The translations under genes and the position numbers were made by a program. The notes under the pieces are model-generated. The model was not told the DNA's origin, searched no databases, and was given only the letters and a program-made list of their open reading frames with translations. A DNA stretch of 64,000 nucleotides from Cryptomeria japonica (taxonomy: Eukaryota; Streptophyta; Pinopsida; Cupressales; Cupressaceae), in the NCBI RefSeq assembly GCF_030272615.1, contig NC_081406.1:217316997-217380996 (forward strand), written 5' to 3'. Positions 12,907 to 24,699 of this stretch are shown piece after piece (the stretch's first letter is position 1; each line of letters begins with the position of its first letter).

Positions 12907-13298
12907 TGCATTTCATAATAGTTTGGATATGAGACACTTAGGCAAGTGTGCACATAGGGATGATGTATGTAGGAGAAATTGGACCTTTTGTGGTCTTATC
13001 TTGTTGTTACATTCCACCTTTGGTGGGTGATCCAACTCTTGTGGAATATTTTATTATTTCTCCTACCCACCCTTACCTACCCTTGTTTCTCATTGAGCCA
13101 CATGTCATGATTGTGTGCTCACATATCCATATGGCCCTACCTTTATAAGCTACCTCATCTTGCATTGTATGTAATGATCTAGTTGATAGTATTTGCATCT
13201 TGATTAGAATACAATTTATTCTTATCAAATCTATTGTCTCTCTCTCTTGTGTTATTCATTGTGTTGTAGATCTTGGCTATATTTGACAAATTCTTACA
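12907..13298 (+). repeat. Right LTR of outer copia-like element
   Basis: Aligns with 6897-7276 from 'tgcatttcata' to the end 'cttaca'. ATTAT follows at 13299-13303. Its true start may be some 50 bp earlier, but the sequence there does not align convincingly with the left copy. Confidence 0.75.
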
Positions 13299-13303
13299 AT
13301 TAT

Positions 13304-14079
13304 TATGGTATTATATCTTTATTATTATATTATAAAAGTTCCATTAATTATAGGGCTGATCTTGAACCATTTTTTTGCTTTTGCCCTATAGTTTGACTTG
13401 GCCAACATCCTCTGCCTATTCATTCCTTCTGGTCCATTTAAAGATATAGTATTATTATTAAAAAGGAAAAAAGGGCACATGAACTCATTCTCTGTTCAAT
13501 AATTTCCAATGAAGATTGAGAATTTTTTTAAAAAAAATATTAATTCATGGTGAACACAAACAAATTTGATGTATTCTAGTTTTTGGTGATTTAAAGAAAA
13601 ATGTGTAGTATAAAAGCAATGTTTTAAAAAATGGTTAACTTTTATTTTCATTTTTATTATTTTGCTTGTTTCAAAAGTAGATTTTTATTAAATGATTGTG
13701 CTAGATGAAGATTTCTTTTTTACAAACTTGATATCCTCTATTTTACATAGATTTTTAAATAATTAGGTATGCTAGTTTAAATTGATATAATTATTTAAAA
13801 AAAAAATAAATTTATAAAGACTACATTGTTATTATGTTATTATATCATTATATTTTTATTTAATGTTATCTTAGTCCTTATCCTTATCTAAAATGAAATT
13901 TTTGTTACTACCATTATAATAGGTCTTATAAAAAACATAATTTTAAATATATTTAAGTGTAGTGATACTTTAAATAGATCATTCAAATATATTGAGTTGA
14001 AATAATATTTTAAATAGGCCAAGCAACAAGTAATTGAGTTTTGATACAATGTTCACAATTTTAAATACTAGTAATAATA
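13304..14079. other. AT-rich DNA without a recognised feature
   Basis: Nothing that I can support as a gene or element is present. Confidence 0.5.
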
Positions 14080-16079
14080 AAATAATAATTTATTTTATAA
14101 TTTTATCAAATTGATATATTAAATAATTTATTTTTAACTATATTATTCTAAAAACTAATAAATATGAATAATTTAATAATTAATTAGATTTATCACTTAT
14201 AATATATTTATAATAGAAACATGAGATTAATTTGAAGACTTTGAGATATCCAGTTTGTGAAATTGACATTAATCGTTCATTAATATCAAAACCTTTCACA
14301 CAAAACAATCAATAGCTTCTTGACTATATATTATATTTCTATTAAAGTCAAATCACAATAATAATATTAATGAAGGGACTGACCCTAATCAGTAGTTTAA
14401 CTATAAAAAATACTACAATAATAATATACCCACCACAGCTAGCCAACACAATAACACCCATGAACCCTCTTTGCATTGAAAAATTGCAGACTGTCGAACT
14501 ACATTTTTCTTGGAGAAATCAACTCCATAATTTTAGACAAGTCAGAAGACTGCAACCAAAACACAACTTTTATCGAACCCAATTGTTACTAAAAATATGC
14601 TTTTATAAACAGATGAATTACTCTATGTTCGATGTACAGACACAACTCAATGGAGTCGAATCCCGATTTAGAAGCAGTTGATCCTATGTTCCTGCTGACC
14701 CTACACCATAAAATCATTCTATTTCTTTACATGATACAAGAGCTTTCGCATGCATGAAACCTTTCTAGGTTAGGGCACGTTCAACAAACCCTAATCTCAG
14801 AGAGAGGTCTACTACTCGGTACAATTCATCATTTGCCATGTCATTTATCGGTCTGCACATCACTGGGGCAAAGCAGAGATGTTCCATCATTGCTTGAGCA
14901 ATCCAAATATTGCACACAAATTTCTCAAACATTGATTGAAGCGCTCCAAGAAGGTAAAGTTTTATATAACCTGAATTATCATTTGTTCCATTAATGAAAT
15001 CTACCAATTCACGATCACTGTCTCATTCTTGTTCGAGCTTATAATTTATTCAATATCTTTTATTGAATTTTAAGCTTTGATCTATTAAGACAATTCATCC
15101 GCAATCATACTAATGGATTCCTTAGAACATGAAAGAAGATTAATGTATGGGTATACAATCATATTGGAGATTCCTTTTTCATTCTACGAAAGCTGAAATG
15201 AAAAAATTCTAGTTCTAAATTCTGACTAATCTGAAATTACACTGAAAGAAGATTGTTTGAATATGCAAGCTCATTGGAAGATTCCATTCTCATTTCAGGA
15301 AACCCAAATGAAATTTATTTTGACTCTAAATTTTCACCTGTTTAGATGACTCTAATTTTGAAGTCATGATCAGCTCTGAAATCTCCATTCGTCAAGGCTT
15401 CCATCAATGGTGGCCAAAATCAATTATGTGGACACTCTGCATCTTTGTCACAGAAATGGCTTCCAAAATGCTCTGGTTGGAACTGAAATGCATGATCTTT
15501 ATAAAAGGATGGGTTTGGTCATGTACGATGATCTCCCAGAAAATTTGGTATTAGACGCTTCATTTGAATTCAGGACGCTTCTGAGGAACATATATATCCC
15601 TAATTCATCTAATACTATAAAAATTTCCATCACAATCATCACATAATCTTCCCGTTATAGAACCAAAGCTACTAAATCTTGGATACGACACACTAATTAT
15701 TATAAAATCTAACGTACGCCTCGGGAATTCAAACAATAATTTTGTTTATTACTTTTGCTTTATCCATTTAGCACTTCACCTCTGAAATTATTAGTTCCCG
15801 AATCCAGACAACAATAGCAATTCGTTACGGTTTTTGTAGGCACTTATTATTATTTATTTATGATCAGATTCGATACATTTTGCAGGCTACAAAAACGGTG
15901 TAAAGCTCCAAGTTTATCTTCCTCACCTTCCGGCAGATTCTCACATCAGAGCCTACAACAGAATCAAGGATTGCAATAAACAAACCACTCTAGGTTCAAT
16001 ACGATGTTTTTGAATCTACTTTCATTTCGGTTACTTGAAAATCTATTCTATTTCTTATTAGTAATCGTTGTAGGTAATA
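14080..16079. repeat. Segmental duplication A1
   Basis: Colinear with 24111-26282 at high identity over about 2 kb, starting near 'ttatcaaattgatatatt' and ending exactly at 'ttgtaggtaata' (16079 here, 26282 there). Compared with A2, A1 lacks about 95 bp near 15794 and one ~100-bp block near 15350. The segment contains a GRAS pseudogene on the minus strand. Confidence 0.9.
14700..15550 (-). pseudogene. GRAS-family transcription factor pseudogene, copy 1
   Basis: Read on the minus strand, 'HPFIKIMHFSSNQSILEAI' (about 15455-15520) followed by 'QSVHIIDF' (15413-15435) is the LHRI-to-VHIID signature of GRAS proteins, plant nuclear transcription regulators. Further down, 14765-15007 encodes an 80-residue piece with 'ELYRVVDLSLRLGFVERALT', and downstream codons similar to 'KGFRHAKAL' fit the divergent C-terminal SAW-side region. 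The middle is replaced by ~110-bp duplicated blocks and stops. The assignment rests on motif recognition. The VHIID part is convincing; the C-terminal part is suggestive. Confidence 0.6.
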
Positions 16080-16605
16080 TTATTTTATTAGTGAAGCATT
16101 AATTTATTGATTTCTTTTAATCAAATATAAGATTTTATTATTTTAATTTTAAATAAAAATTAATTTTCTAAAATTAACATATAAAATTTTTCGATTTTAT
16201 AAATTAGTTTTCTATCAATTACAAATTTGATTTATTTAATTTTTTAAAATCGATTTTTTAAAATTAACATGTGATTTTTTTACTTTTATAATCTTTAGAA
16301 AACTGATTTTTTTAATTAAATCATTTTAATCTAATGATAGATTTTTTTTAGTTTTGTTTAGATTTCTTTATATTTAGACTTGTATATTTATATTTACGAA
16401 CTTTTTTGTAAAAGGCACATAGATATCATTATTAAGGCAAATAAAAATAAATAAAATCCAACTTTTGCTTGATAAGTTTTCTATTTGAAAACAAATCAAC
16501 TCCATTTTTTAATTTTTAAACATAAATCAAATCTAATTTGTGGATTTTATTAGAAAGCCTATCAACATAGAAATACATGTTTATTTTATTTATTTTTTCA
16601 GATAT

Positions 16606-16905
16606 ACTTAATACTATTTGCACCTTGGTTTTCAATGGTTACGCGGAAGAGGTACGAAACATTAATTAGGGAAAAATTAAGTCTATTTTTTGCATAAATT
16701 TGTGTAGTACATAAGCTCAATTGTTAGTCCATTTAGAAAAATGATGTTGTTTGTTCATCAAATGTCTCAATGGAGAAGTGATAACTTCAAATCAACTATC
16801 CATCCAATTACAAGGATCCAGTACAACTAAAACAAAACCTTTGAATTGGGAAGATAATCAAGTTCCATTACTAACAATCTCATGTTATGTTTCCAATAGG
16901 GTGAG
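16606..16905 (+). repeat. Leader repeat, copy 2
   Basis: Matches the leader at 1218-1505 and is almost identical to 40455-40755. It ends 'atgttatgtttccaataggg', after which the GA core begins. Confidence 0.85.
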
Positions 16906-18237
<1,332 letters not shown>

Positions 18238-18360
18238 TGACATGCTACCCTAAGCATAACTCCCCAAGGACATATGCTATCCTTAAATTATTGACATGAA
18301 AAAAGTAATATAATGTTACTTTCTCTCTCTCTCCCTCTTGGTCTCTTACTCTAAATTTTT
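18238..18360 (+). repeat. Trailer repeat, copy 2
   Basis: 'gacatgctaccctaagcata' through 'ttgacatgaaa' matches the trailers at 2843 and 41938. It is followed by a short CT run that is hugely expanded in the B2 copy. Confidence 0.85.
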
Positions 18361-18524
18361 AAATTAGGTTTTAAGTTGAAATCATTTTATTATATAAATA
18401 AAAAAAATTCAAACAATTATTCCACAATAAATAATATTTCAATAAGACAAAAAATTATAAGTTAAATTAATTTGAATATCTTTTAATTATTATTTATAAT
18501 TCCATAATAAGACATAAATAATTA

Positions 18525-18812
18525 CTAGCAATTGAACCTTGGTGTGTAGTGGGTACATTGAAGAGGTGTACAAGATCAATTAGGGAAATTTTGGTCTATT
18601 TTTGGCATAAATTTGTGTAGTAAATAAGGTCAATTCATCGGCTACTTAGAAAATGTTGTTCATGCAAAAAAGGTTGCAATGGATAATTGATAGATTCATA
18701 TAAATTATGTATTAGCTTACAAGGATCCAACTATAATTAAAGAAAAAACCTTTCAATCGGGAAGATAATCATGTTCCATTACCAATAGGCTCATGTTATG
18801 TTTGCAATAGGG
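18525..18812 (+). repeat. Leader repeat, copy 3
   Basis: Starts 'attactagcaattgaacc' and ends 'tgttatgtttgcaatagg'. Paired with the copy at 42297-42595 in B2. A short purine field and the GGTGAT array follow. Confidence 0.85.
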
Positions 18813-18907
18813 TGAGAAGAGGAGACAAGTATAAATATGCATAGAAAGGAGAGATAGAGGGAAGAAGAGAGAGAGAGAGGGGTAAAGAAATAGAGATAGA
18901 GAAAAAG

Positions 18908-18972
18908 ATGGTGATGGTGATGGTTATGGTGATGGTGATGGTGATGGTGATGGTGATGGTGATGGTGATGGT
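18908..18972 (+). repeat. (GGTGAT)n hexanucleotide array
   Basis: About ten GGTGAT units. The complementary strand reads as runs of His codons or Thr-Ile pairs in different frames, which are artefacts. The orthologous position in B2 (42677-42760) carries a longer array. Confidence 0.95.
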
Positions 18973-19030
18973 AATAGTAATTGGGAAAGAGGAGATATAT
19001 TGCATACAAAATAGTAATACAAAGAGAAAT

Positions 19031-19088
19031 AATGGAAGCAAATACATATACTAAAAATGTATATGTAGTATATGTATTTGCTTCCATT
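19031..19088. repeat. Perfect 22-bp foldback with 14-nt loop
   Basis: Arms 19031-19052 and 19067-19088 are exact reverse complements (left arm starts 'aatggaagcaaatac'). Weaker complementarity appears to extend outward to roughly 19000 and 19125. It could be a tiny foldback transposon or a hairpin RNA precursor. Confidence 0.85.
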
Positions 19089-19125
19089 CTTTTCAGATCA
19101 CTTTGTCTAATATTGTACAATGTTT

Positions 19126-19544
19126 ATTCACACAAATTTAATGACTACAAAGTACAAAGCTTTTTGGCAACAAAAATTAACAGTTGCGAAGGAGAAAAAA
19201 ACTATATTTACTGTCAAATTAAAGCTAAAATGCATCTCCACTGTGTTTAAAAATAATCTTTCTGTCCCCTACTCAAATTTCACAATTCAGTCATAGAGGC
19301 CTTGAGGAGACCACCTTTCAATGTTAAGGAGGCACCAAGGTAAGAATGCCATAATCAATATATCAATGTAGAGCTTGAGTAAGGCAACACCAAATGACAA
19401 AGAGCTTGTGAATATAGCCCTAAAGATAACCCAGGGACATTGTTAATGGACTAAGGACATTGAAAATATTTGATAATATACAATGATTCTATGGTCAAAG
19501 TTCAAAAGATTCATTTAAGACATTCTTATTTGTTATTTGTGAAG
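19126..19544. other. Unassigned DNA upstream of gypsy relic
   Basis: Probably includes further decayed gypsy sequence, but no motif is readable. Confidence 0.4.
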
Positions 19545-20470
19545 AGAAAGATGGTAGCTAAAGGTCATTGATCATACTATTTCCAAGTAACAATGACCTC
19601 TCTAGTCAATTGCAAAGGCCAAAAACTATTCCCTAAAGGTTGACTATTATCATTCATATAAAAGAATAAAATGTCTACAAGACAATATTTTGAATGATTC
19701 ATGAACTTCATGAGTTTGTGGTGCCCTAGTTTATGACCAGAAGAATTTTGGAAGATTGACATATGACCTAAATATTATTCAATTCATATCAAAGAAGAAG
19801 ATGTTTCTAAGATAACATTCTGAATGATGCATGGATACCTAAGTTTGCGATGCCCCAGTTTGAAATAATTGGTTCCCAACATAAATTTATGTGCTCGATG
19901 AGCTTGATGAGCAGTGTATTCCGTAAATATTTAGTCAAGATTGTGCTTATATTCCTAGATGATGTATTTATACTCAAGGCAGGAAGGACATCAAGAACAC
20001 CTATGTTTGGCATCACAAGAGCATAATGATTACCCATTATATGAAAAGCATGTAAGAACAAATTCTATCAGAAGTGAACTAATTAGGCCATTTAATATCT
20101 AAATCTAGGATCACAATAGGCTCACAAAAGATTCAAGCCATTCTTGAGTGCTAAGTGCTGACAAATGTTATTTAAGTCAAAGTATTCATAAAATTGGTTT
20201 GTGACATTCAGCAATTCGTGAATGGATAATCAAGGAATATGAACCCCATCACAATCTTGATAAAGGCAAGGCATTCAGAAGGACATTTTATCCTTCTAAA
20301 TTGGCCCTCCCTGAATTTGATTGATATAGAAGTTTCAAAGGTAATCCAGAAGATGCAGTGATCAGTCGATGCTTGAAAATCAGAAAAGAGTATATGGGCA
20401 GTCCATTGAAAGAAACGATAGTCAAAGAATGTTTCAAAAGACATTACAGAGAAAGCTACTGGTTTGTGGT
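19545..20470 (+). pseudogene. Ty3/gypsy reverse transcriptase relic
   Basis: Across shifting frames the plus strand shows the ordered landmarks of a gypsy RT. These are a 'KDG'-like start near 19550, 'NDLSSQLQRPK' and 'HIKE' near 19600-19660, 'HIKEEDVSKITF' near 19790, 'FRKYLVKIVLIFLDDVFI' with the catalytic-type DD near 19915-19970, 'LGHLISKSRIT..QKIQAIL' near 20085-20145, and 'NPITILIKA' near 20245. The HIKE-to-CP segment (about 19640-19735) appears again at 19780-19855, a local duplication. Many stops are present and no LTRs were found. This is a very old fragment. Confidence 0.6.
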
Positions 20471-21966
20471 TTTAAACAACTTTTAAGCTATGCATGAGTG
20501 CTTATAGTTCATTTATTAGTCCTTTATGATGGGTTGTCATGTTGTAGCTCTAGGCTTGTCCATTCTCCTTAAGACCCTGCATTTGTCATAATTATTTGAA
20601 TTTTTGTTTTTATTAATAGCTATGTGATGAAAAATGTCAAACAGTTGTTAACAATCCATGACGTTTTTAAGCAGATGAAGTAGGGTTTTCCTCTTCTCTG
20701 TGGATTTATCTTGTTTCAGCTTCGCTTCCCCTTGTAAAGAGCCACAAAAACAATTCTCTCTCTTTGAAGCACTAGAAAAACAAAAACAATTCAACACAGT
20801 TAAAATCTGAAAATATTCTGAAAGAGAACATGCTGCATTTGGCTCCAGGACAAAGTTTACCATTTTAAACAGATTTTTTCGCAGAAGTATACAGTGTTTT
20901 TTGTTTTTGCTCGGAAGTCATCATGAGGCCAATGAAGAATGGGGATGAGACCAATGGAGAATACGATTGAGCCAATTAGGATGGACAGGCTCCGAATCTG
21001 CCTTTTTTCTTTCCTCTGCAAAATCTCCCCTCCATTCCACAAAGAAATAAAAAATCTAGCAACAAAATTAAACTAGCACTGAATTCGTTGACCCAATGAT
21101 CAATTTCTACAGTAAATTCTGAGAAATGGGTACTCTACAATTGTGATTATGGAATTCCCTTACGGTTTCTGCTTAAAAACTTGGAAATCCCGCTTAAAGT
21201 AGAGGTCTTCCTAACCGTGGGAAACAAAATGAATTTGAAATAAATAATAGCGAAATATTTTAAATCGAAACAAACTTCAACAACAAAAACATCAGCAATC
21301 TACACACAAAGGGACAATTTTCCATGTTTCATTAAAAACTAAATCTTGCAAAATAGTGAAACTCTAAACAGTAAGACACATCTCATGCACATCTCATGAA
21401 AGCAAAGCCTCACCTAGAAAATTCAGCATATAAAATCTGTGGAAATATTTTTGGAATGGGTTCAAGCAGTCGGATGTTTATAGATTATCTCACCAGCAAG
21501 CTAATAGGCATTTTCAATATGCAAGGAGTCTGCCATCGTTCGGAAAACGCGGCTACGTAAAGAAGGTACGTGGACTGTATAGGGTGCATGCAAAAATGTG
21601 GAATCATAGACTGCAACGTATTTACACTAGGTCCTGCTGTACACTTCCAGTGACATCGTGGAACTTGCTTTAGCTCCTGCAATACACTGCCAGCGACATC
21701 GTGTAACATGAGTTCTCTCTTATCGTAATTTGCATTATTTCTCTGACAATCTGTCCCTGTCAGTTTTAGCCCAATCAAATGAGAGAAAACAAAATTACAT
21801 AAATTTTATGTTTAAAAACTTGCGTCTTTCAGTAAATGAACATAGCATTAAAACATATACAAACACAAACATAAGAAGAGAGCAATATCTGATTGGCTGC
21901 TTCCTAGGAATTTAATCACTAGTTAGAAAAGAAAGCCTCCGCTATAGTTTCCTGCAGGTAGGAACT
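20471..21966. other. Unassigned DNA, less AT-rich than its surroundings
   Basis: No gene was recognised. A short local duplication lies near 21625-21705 ('ctgc.tacac.tccag.gacatcgtg' twice). The composition would suit the UTR or flank of a lost gene. Confidence 0.4.
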
Positions 21967-22291
21967 AATATATGATTTCCTTTATATTCAATATCTACAG
22001 GAAAAATCAAATGCCTTTTAACTTTTCCAATGATAATGAATTTGTTCTAATGAATCTGCTACCGTGGACATTGAGCAAGGTCTAGACTAGCCAATCGATG
22101 ACATAAAGATAAAATGTATCAATCATTTAGGGATCTTGTTTGGACCATGGATTTATGTTTAGGTGTGTGGATTTCAACTTTCCATTAAGAACTTCAAGCT
22201 CTCTCTAATGAATATGTTCCTTACAATTTTGGAGATTTGAGCAAAATTGAATGTTGCTTGAACGATAAAGAGAAAAATAAAATGTCAGGGT
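21967..22291. repeat. Dispersed repeat D, copy 1
   Basis: About 325 bp closely matching 46445-46771, from 'atatgatttccttt' to 'aaaataaaatgtcagggta'. Sequences outside this interval are unrelated. A short frame ending 'LLPWTLSKV' (LLPWALSKV in copy 2) is conserved, but I do not recognise a family. Confidence 0.85.
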
Positions 22292-22362
22292 ATCATTGTC
22301 TCTTTATCACTATCTCTCCATACTCCTTTTCGAGAATCTCCCTTTATCTCAATCTTATTATT
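22292..22362 (-). repeat. CT-rich fragment left of the TIR transposon
   Basis: Pyrimidine-rich plus strand (inverted GA-core type) split from 23357-23570 by the transposon insertion. Confidence 0.6.
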
Positions 22363-23356
22363 GGGTGAACTCACAATACTGGTTCCCACTTTTTGACCAA
22401 CTTTGACACATAGATGAACATTTTGCAAAAAAATCTTCACTTTCCGACACCTATAACTTTTAAATCGTTAAGAATTTGAAGATGATGTAAACTAGTGATT
22501 TGTAACATCCTTTTTGTAGATTCTAAATATATTTTTTTCAATTTTTTTTGAATAAAATTTTATTGATTTTTCCATCTCCCTCAAAAGTAGTTTTTTACAG
22601 GAAACAACATTTTTTAAGAGTGATGTGCATCCCGAAACGTATAAATTTTTTTCTATAAATGATAAAAACTTATCTCTTTTAAATTTTGGTTTGTAACATC
22701 AATACCCAGGGCATGCAGTTGGTTTGATAGTGATATGTTGAATATTTTTTATTTTATTAAGTTTTGAAGTCCGACTAATTATAATTTAGATATAGGTGTA
22801 CGTTTGAACACATAACTTGCTCTATATATATCAAAATTAAGTTTTATTTTTTTTGTTAGAAAGAAGACATCAATACCTAGGGCATAGATATTTTTCAGAA
22901 TTTTTTTGAATTAGTTTGCTATTTTTCCCAATGCATTGAAAAAAGAAGTTCATGTTCGGTGAAAAACCTACATTCATAAAAAATAAAATAAAAATATATT
23001 AATAAACTTAAATATATTAAAAATTATACTATTTGGAAAGCTTATAATAAGGACTAAATCCTTAAGAAAACAAAACTTATAAATGAATTCGTTTGACCCC
23101 TCAAAAGCTAATGTAAAATTTTTTTTTTATCAGCATTTGATAGATGCAAAGGAGACTCCATTGCAAGTATGATTTAGAAGTAGAGAGGTTCTATCCAAGA
23201 AATTTTGATCTAAGAGCCTTTGATCTAACTCTCTTCAATTAATTACTTCAAATGGGACCTCTTAAAGCTTAAATAATTATATTTTCCAAAAAATGTATGA
23301 TTTCAGCAAAAATCAGGATGTACCAAAAAGTGGGAACCAGCTTTGTGAGTTCACCC
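22363..23356. mobile_element. 994-bp TIR DNA transposon, non-autonomous
   Basis: The ends form ~34-bp terminal inverted repeats beginning GGGTGAACTCACAA and continuing 'CTGGTTCCCACTTTTTG', with two mismatches. TATT flanks both sides (a 4-bp match that may be chance). There is no transposase frame. Internally 'acatcaatacc.agggcat' occurs twice (about 22690 and 22866). The superfamily is undetermined. It sits inside a CT-rich tract that is the inverted form of the GA cores. Confidence 0.75.
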
Positions 23357-23451
23357 TATTTTATCCTCTTTCTCCACCCCTATATCTCTCCCTCACTCTG
23401 TTTCTATCTATATATCGCTTCCTATCTCTACCTCTACATATTTATCTCTTC

Positions 23452-23489
<38 letters not shown>

Positions 23490-23570
23490 TTTATCAATAC
23501 CTTTTTTAACTCTTATCTCCTTGCCCCGTCTCTCTCACTCTTTTGCACTCCATCTCTCCCTCTCTCCTTA
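23357..23570 (-). repeat. Inverted GA core (CT-rich on plus strand)
   Basis: Contains a (CT)n tract at about 23455-23484 and mixed CTAT/CTCC runs, the complement of the GA fields elsewhere. Followed by the inverted leader. Confidence 0.85.
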
Positions 23571-23860
23571 TTATGAACACAACATGGCCTTATTTATCTT
23601 GTCAATCCATATGTTTTATTTCACTCCCAATTGGATCTATCTAAGTGGACGCATAGTTGATTTGAGTATATCATTCCTTCATTAAGACCTTTGCTGCAAA
23701 AACAACATCACTTGCTAAATTGCCTGTCAATTGAGCTCATTTAATACACAAGAGTATGCAACTAATAGACCAAAAAACTCACTTTATTGACCTTCCACGC
23801 ATCTTTGGCATACCTATTGCACACCAAAGTATAGTTGCTAGTTTTAGGCTAATATCGGAT
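23571..23860 (-). repeat. Leader repeat, inverted diverged copy
   Basis: On the minus strand it begins 'ctagcaactatactttggtg', then 'tgcaataggtatgccaaag', matching the leader start at 1225-1265. Its other end ('ggccatgttgtg') corresponds to the 'ctcatgttatgtt' end. More diverged than the five direct copies. Confidence 0.65.
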
Positions 23861-24110
23861 TACTCCGTCAATTGTCTTCTTTCACTTTCACTACTAAAAT
23901 ATATGTATGTTTGTTGCAACATCAAAACAAAAATGACAACAAATAAAAAAACAATTGACTTGAGGTACTAGACAGGCCAAAAACCACATAACATCAATCA
24001 CTAAGCTCTTCATGAAATCTAAACAACAAGCAATCCTTTTATTATTTTCACATAAAACAATAACTCATTAATTGTTAGCAAATAGACAGGGATTCAGTTG
24101 TATCACAGCT
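23861..24110. other. Unassigned AT-rich DNA
   Basis: No feature was recognised. Confidence 0.4.
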
Positions 24111-24699
24111 CTTGTTTTATAATGTTATCAAATTGATATATTAAATAATTTATTTTAACTTATATTATACTAAAAAGTCAATAAATATGAATATTATAAT
24201 ATTTAATTAGATTTATCGTTTACATTCTATTTATAATAGAAACATGAAATTATTTTGAAGACTTTGAGATATCCATTTTGTGAAATTGACATGAAACATA
24301 ATTCTAACTTTAATCGTTTCATTAATATCAGAATCTTTCACACAAAACAACCAATGACTTGTTGACTATATATTATATTTCTATTAAAGTCAAATTACAA
24401 TAATAATATACCCACGACAGCTAGCCAGCACAATAACACCGATGAAACCTGTTTGCATAGAAAAATTGCAGACTGCCAAACTATATGTTTCTTGGAAAAA
24501 TCAACCTCCATAATTTTAGACAAGTTAGAAGACTGCAACCGAAACACAACTTTTATCGAACCCAATTGTTACTAAAAATATGCTTTTATAAACAGATGAA
24601 TTATTCTATGTTTTATGTACAGACACAAGTCAATGGAGTCGAGTCCCGGTTTAGAAGCAGTTGATCCTATCCTATGTTCCTGCTGATCCTACATTGTAA

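Larger units (their letters stand above)
6842..13298 (+). mobile_element. Non-autonomous copia-like LTR retrotransposon, interrupted by a nested gypsy-like element
   Basis: The outer element has homologous LTRs at about 6842-7276 and 12907-13298, a tRNA-iMet-type primer site directly after the left LTR, and a gag plus partial protease. Candidate 5-bp target duplications ATTAT lie at 6837-6841 and 13299-13303, although the flanks are low complexity. No integrase, reverse transcriptase or RNase H can be found between the protease and the right LTR. The 2.8-kb element at 8440-11234 interrupts gag, and gag resumes on the far side with its zinc knuckle. The LTRs differ at many positions, so the insertion is old. 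Confidence 0.75.

Noticed and set aside
15366-15646. Plus-strand frames over the GRAS region
   Set aside because: They are antisense shadows; the recognisable VHIID motif is on the minus strand.
18791-19120. His-rich (metal-binding-like) peptide, also at 42575-42919
   Set aside because: Frame artefact of the GGTGAT hexamer array; other frames give Thr-Ile or Ser-Pro repeats.
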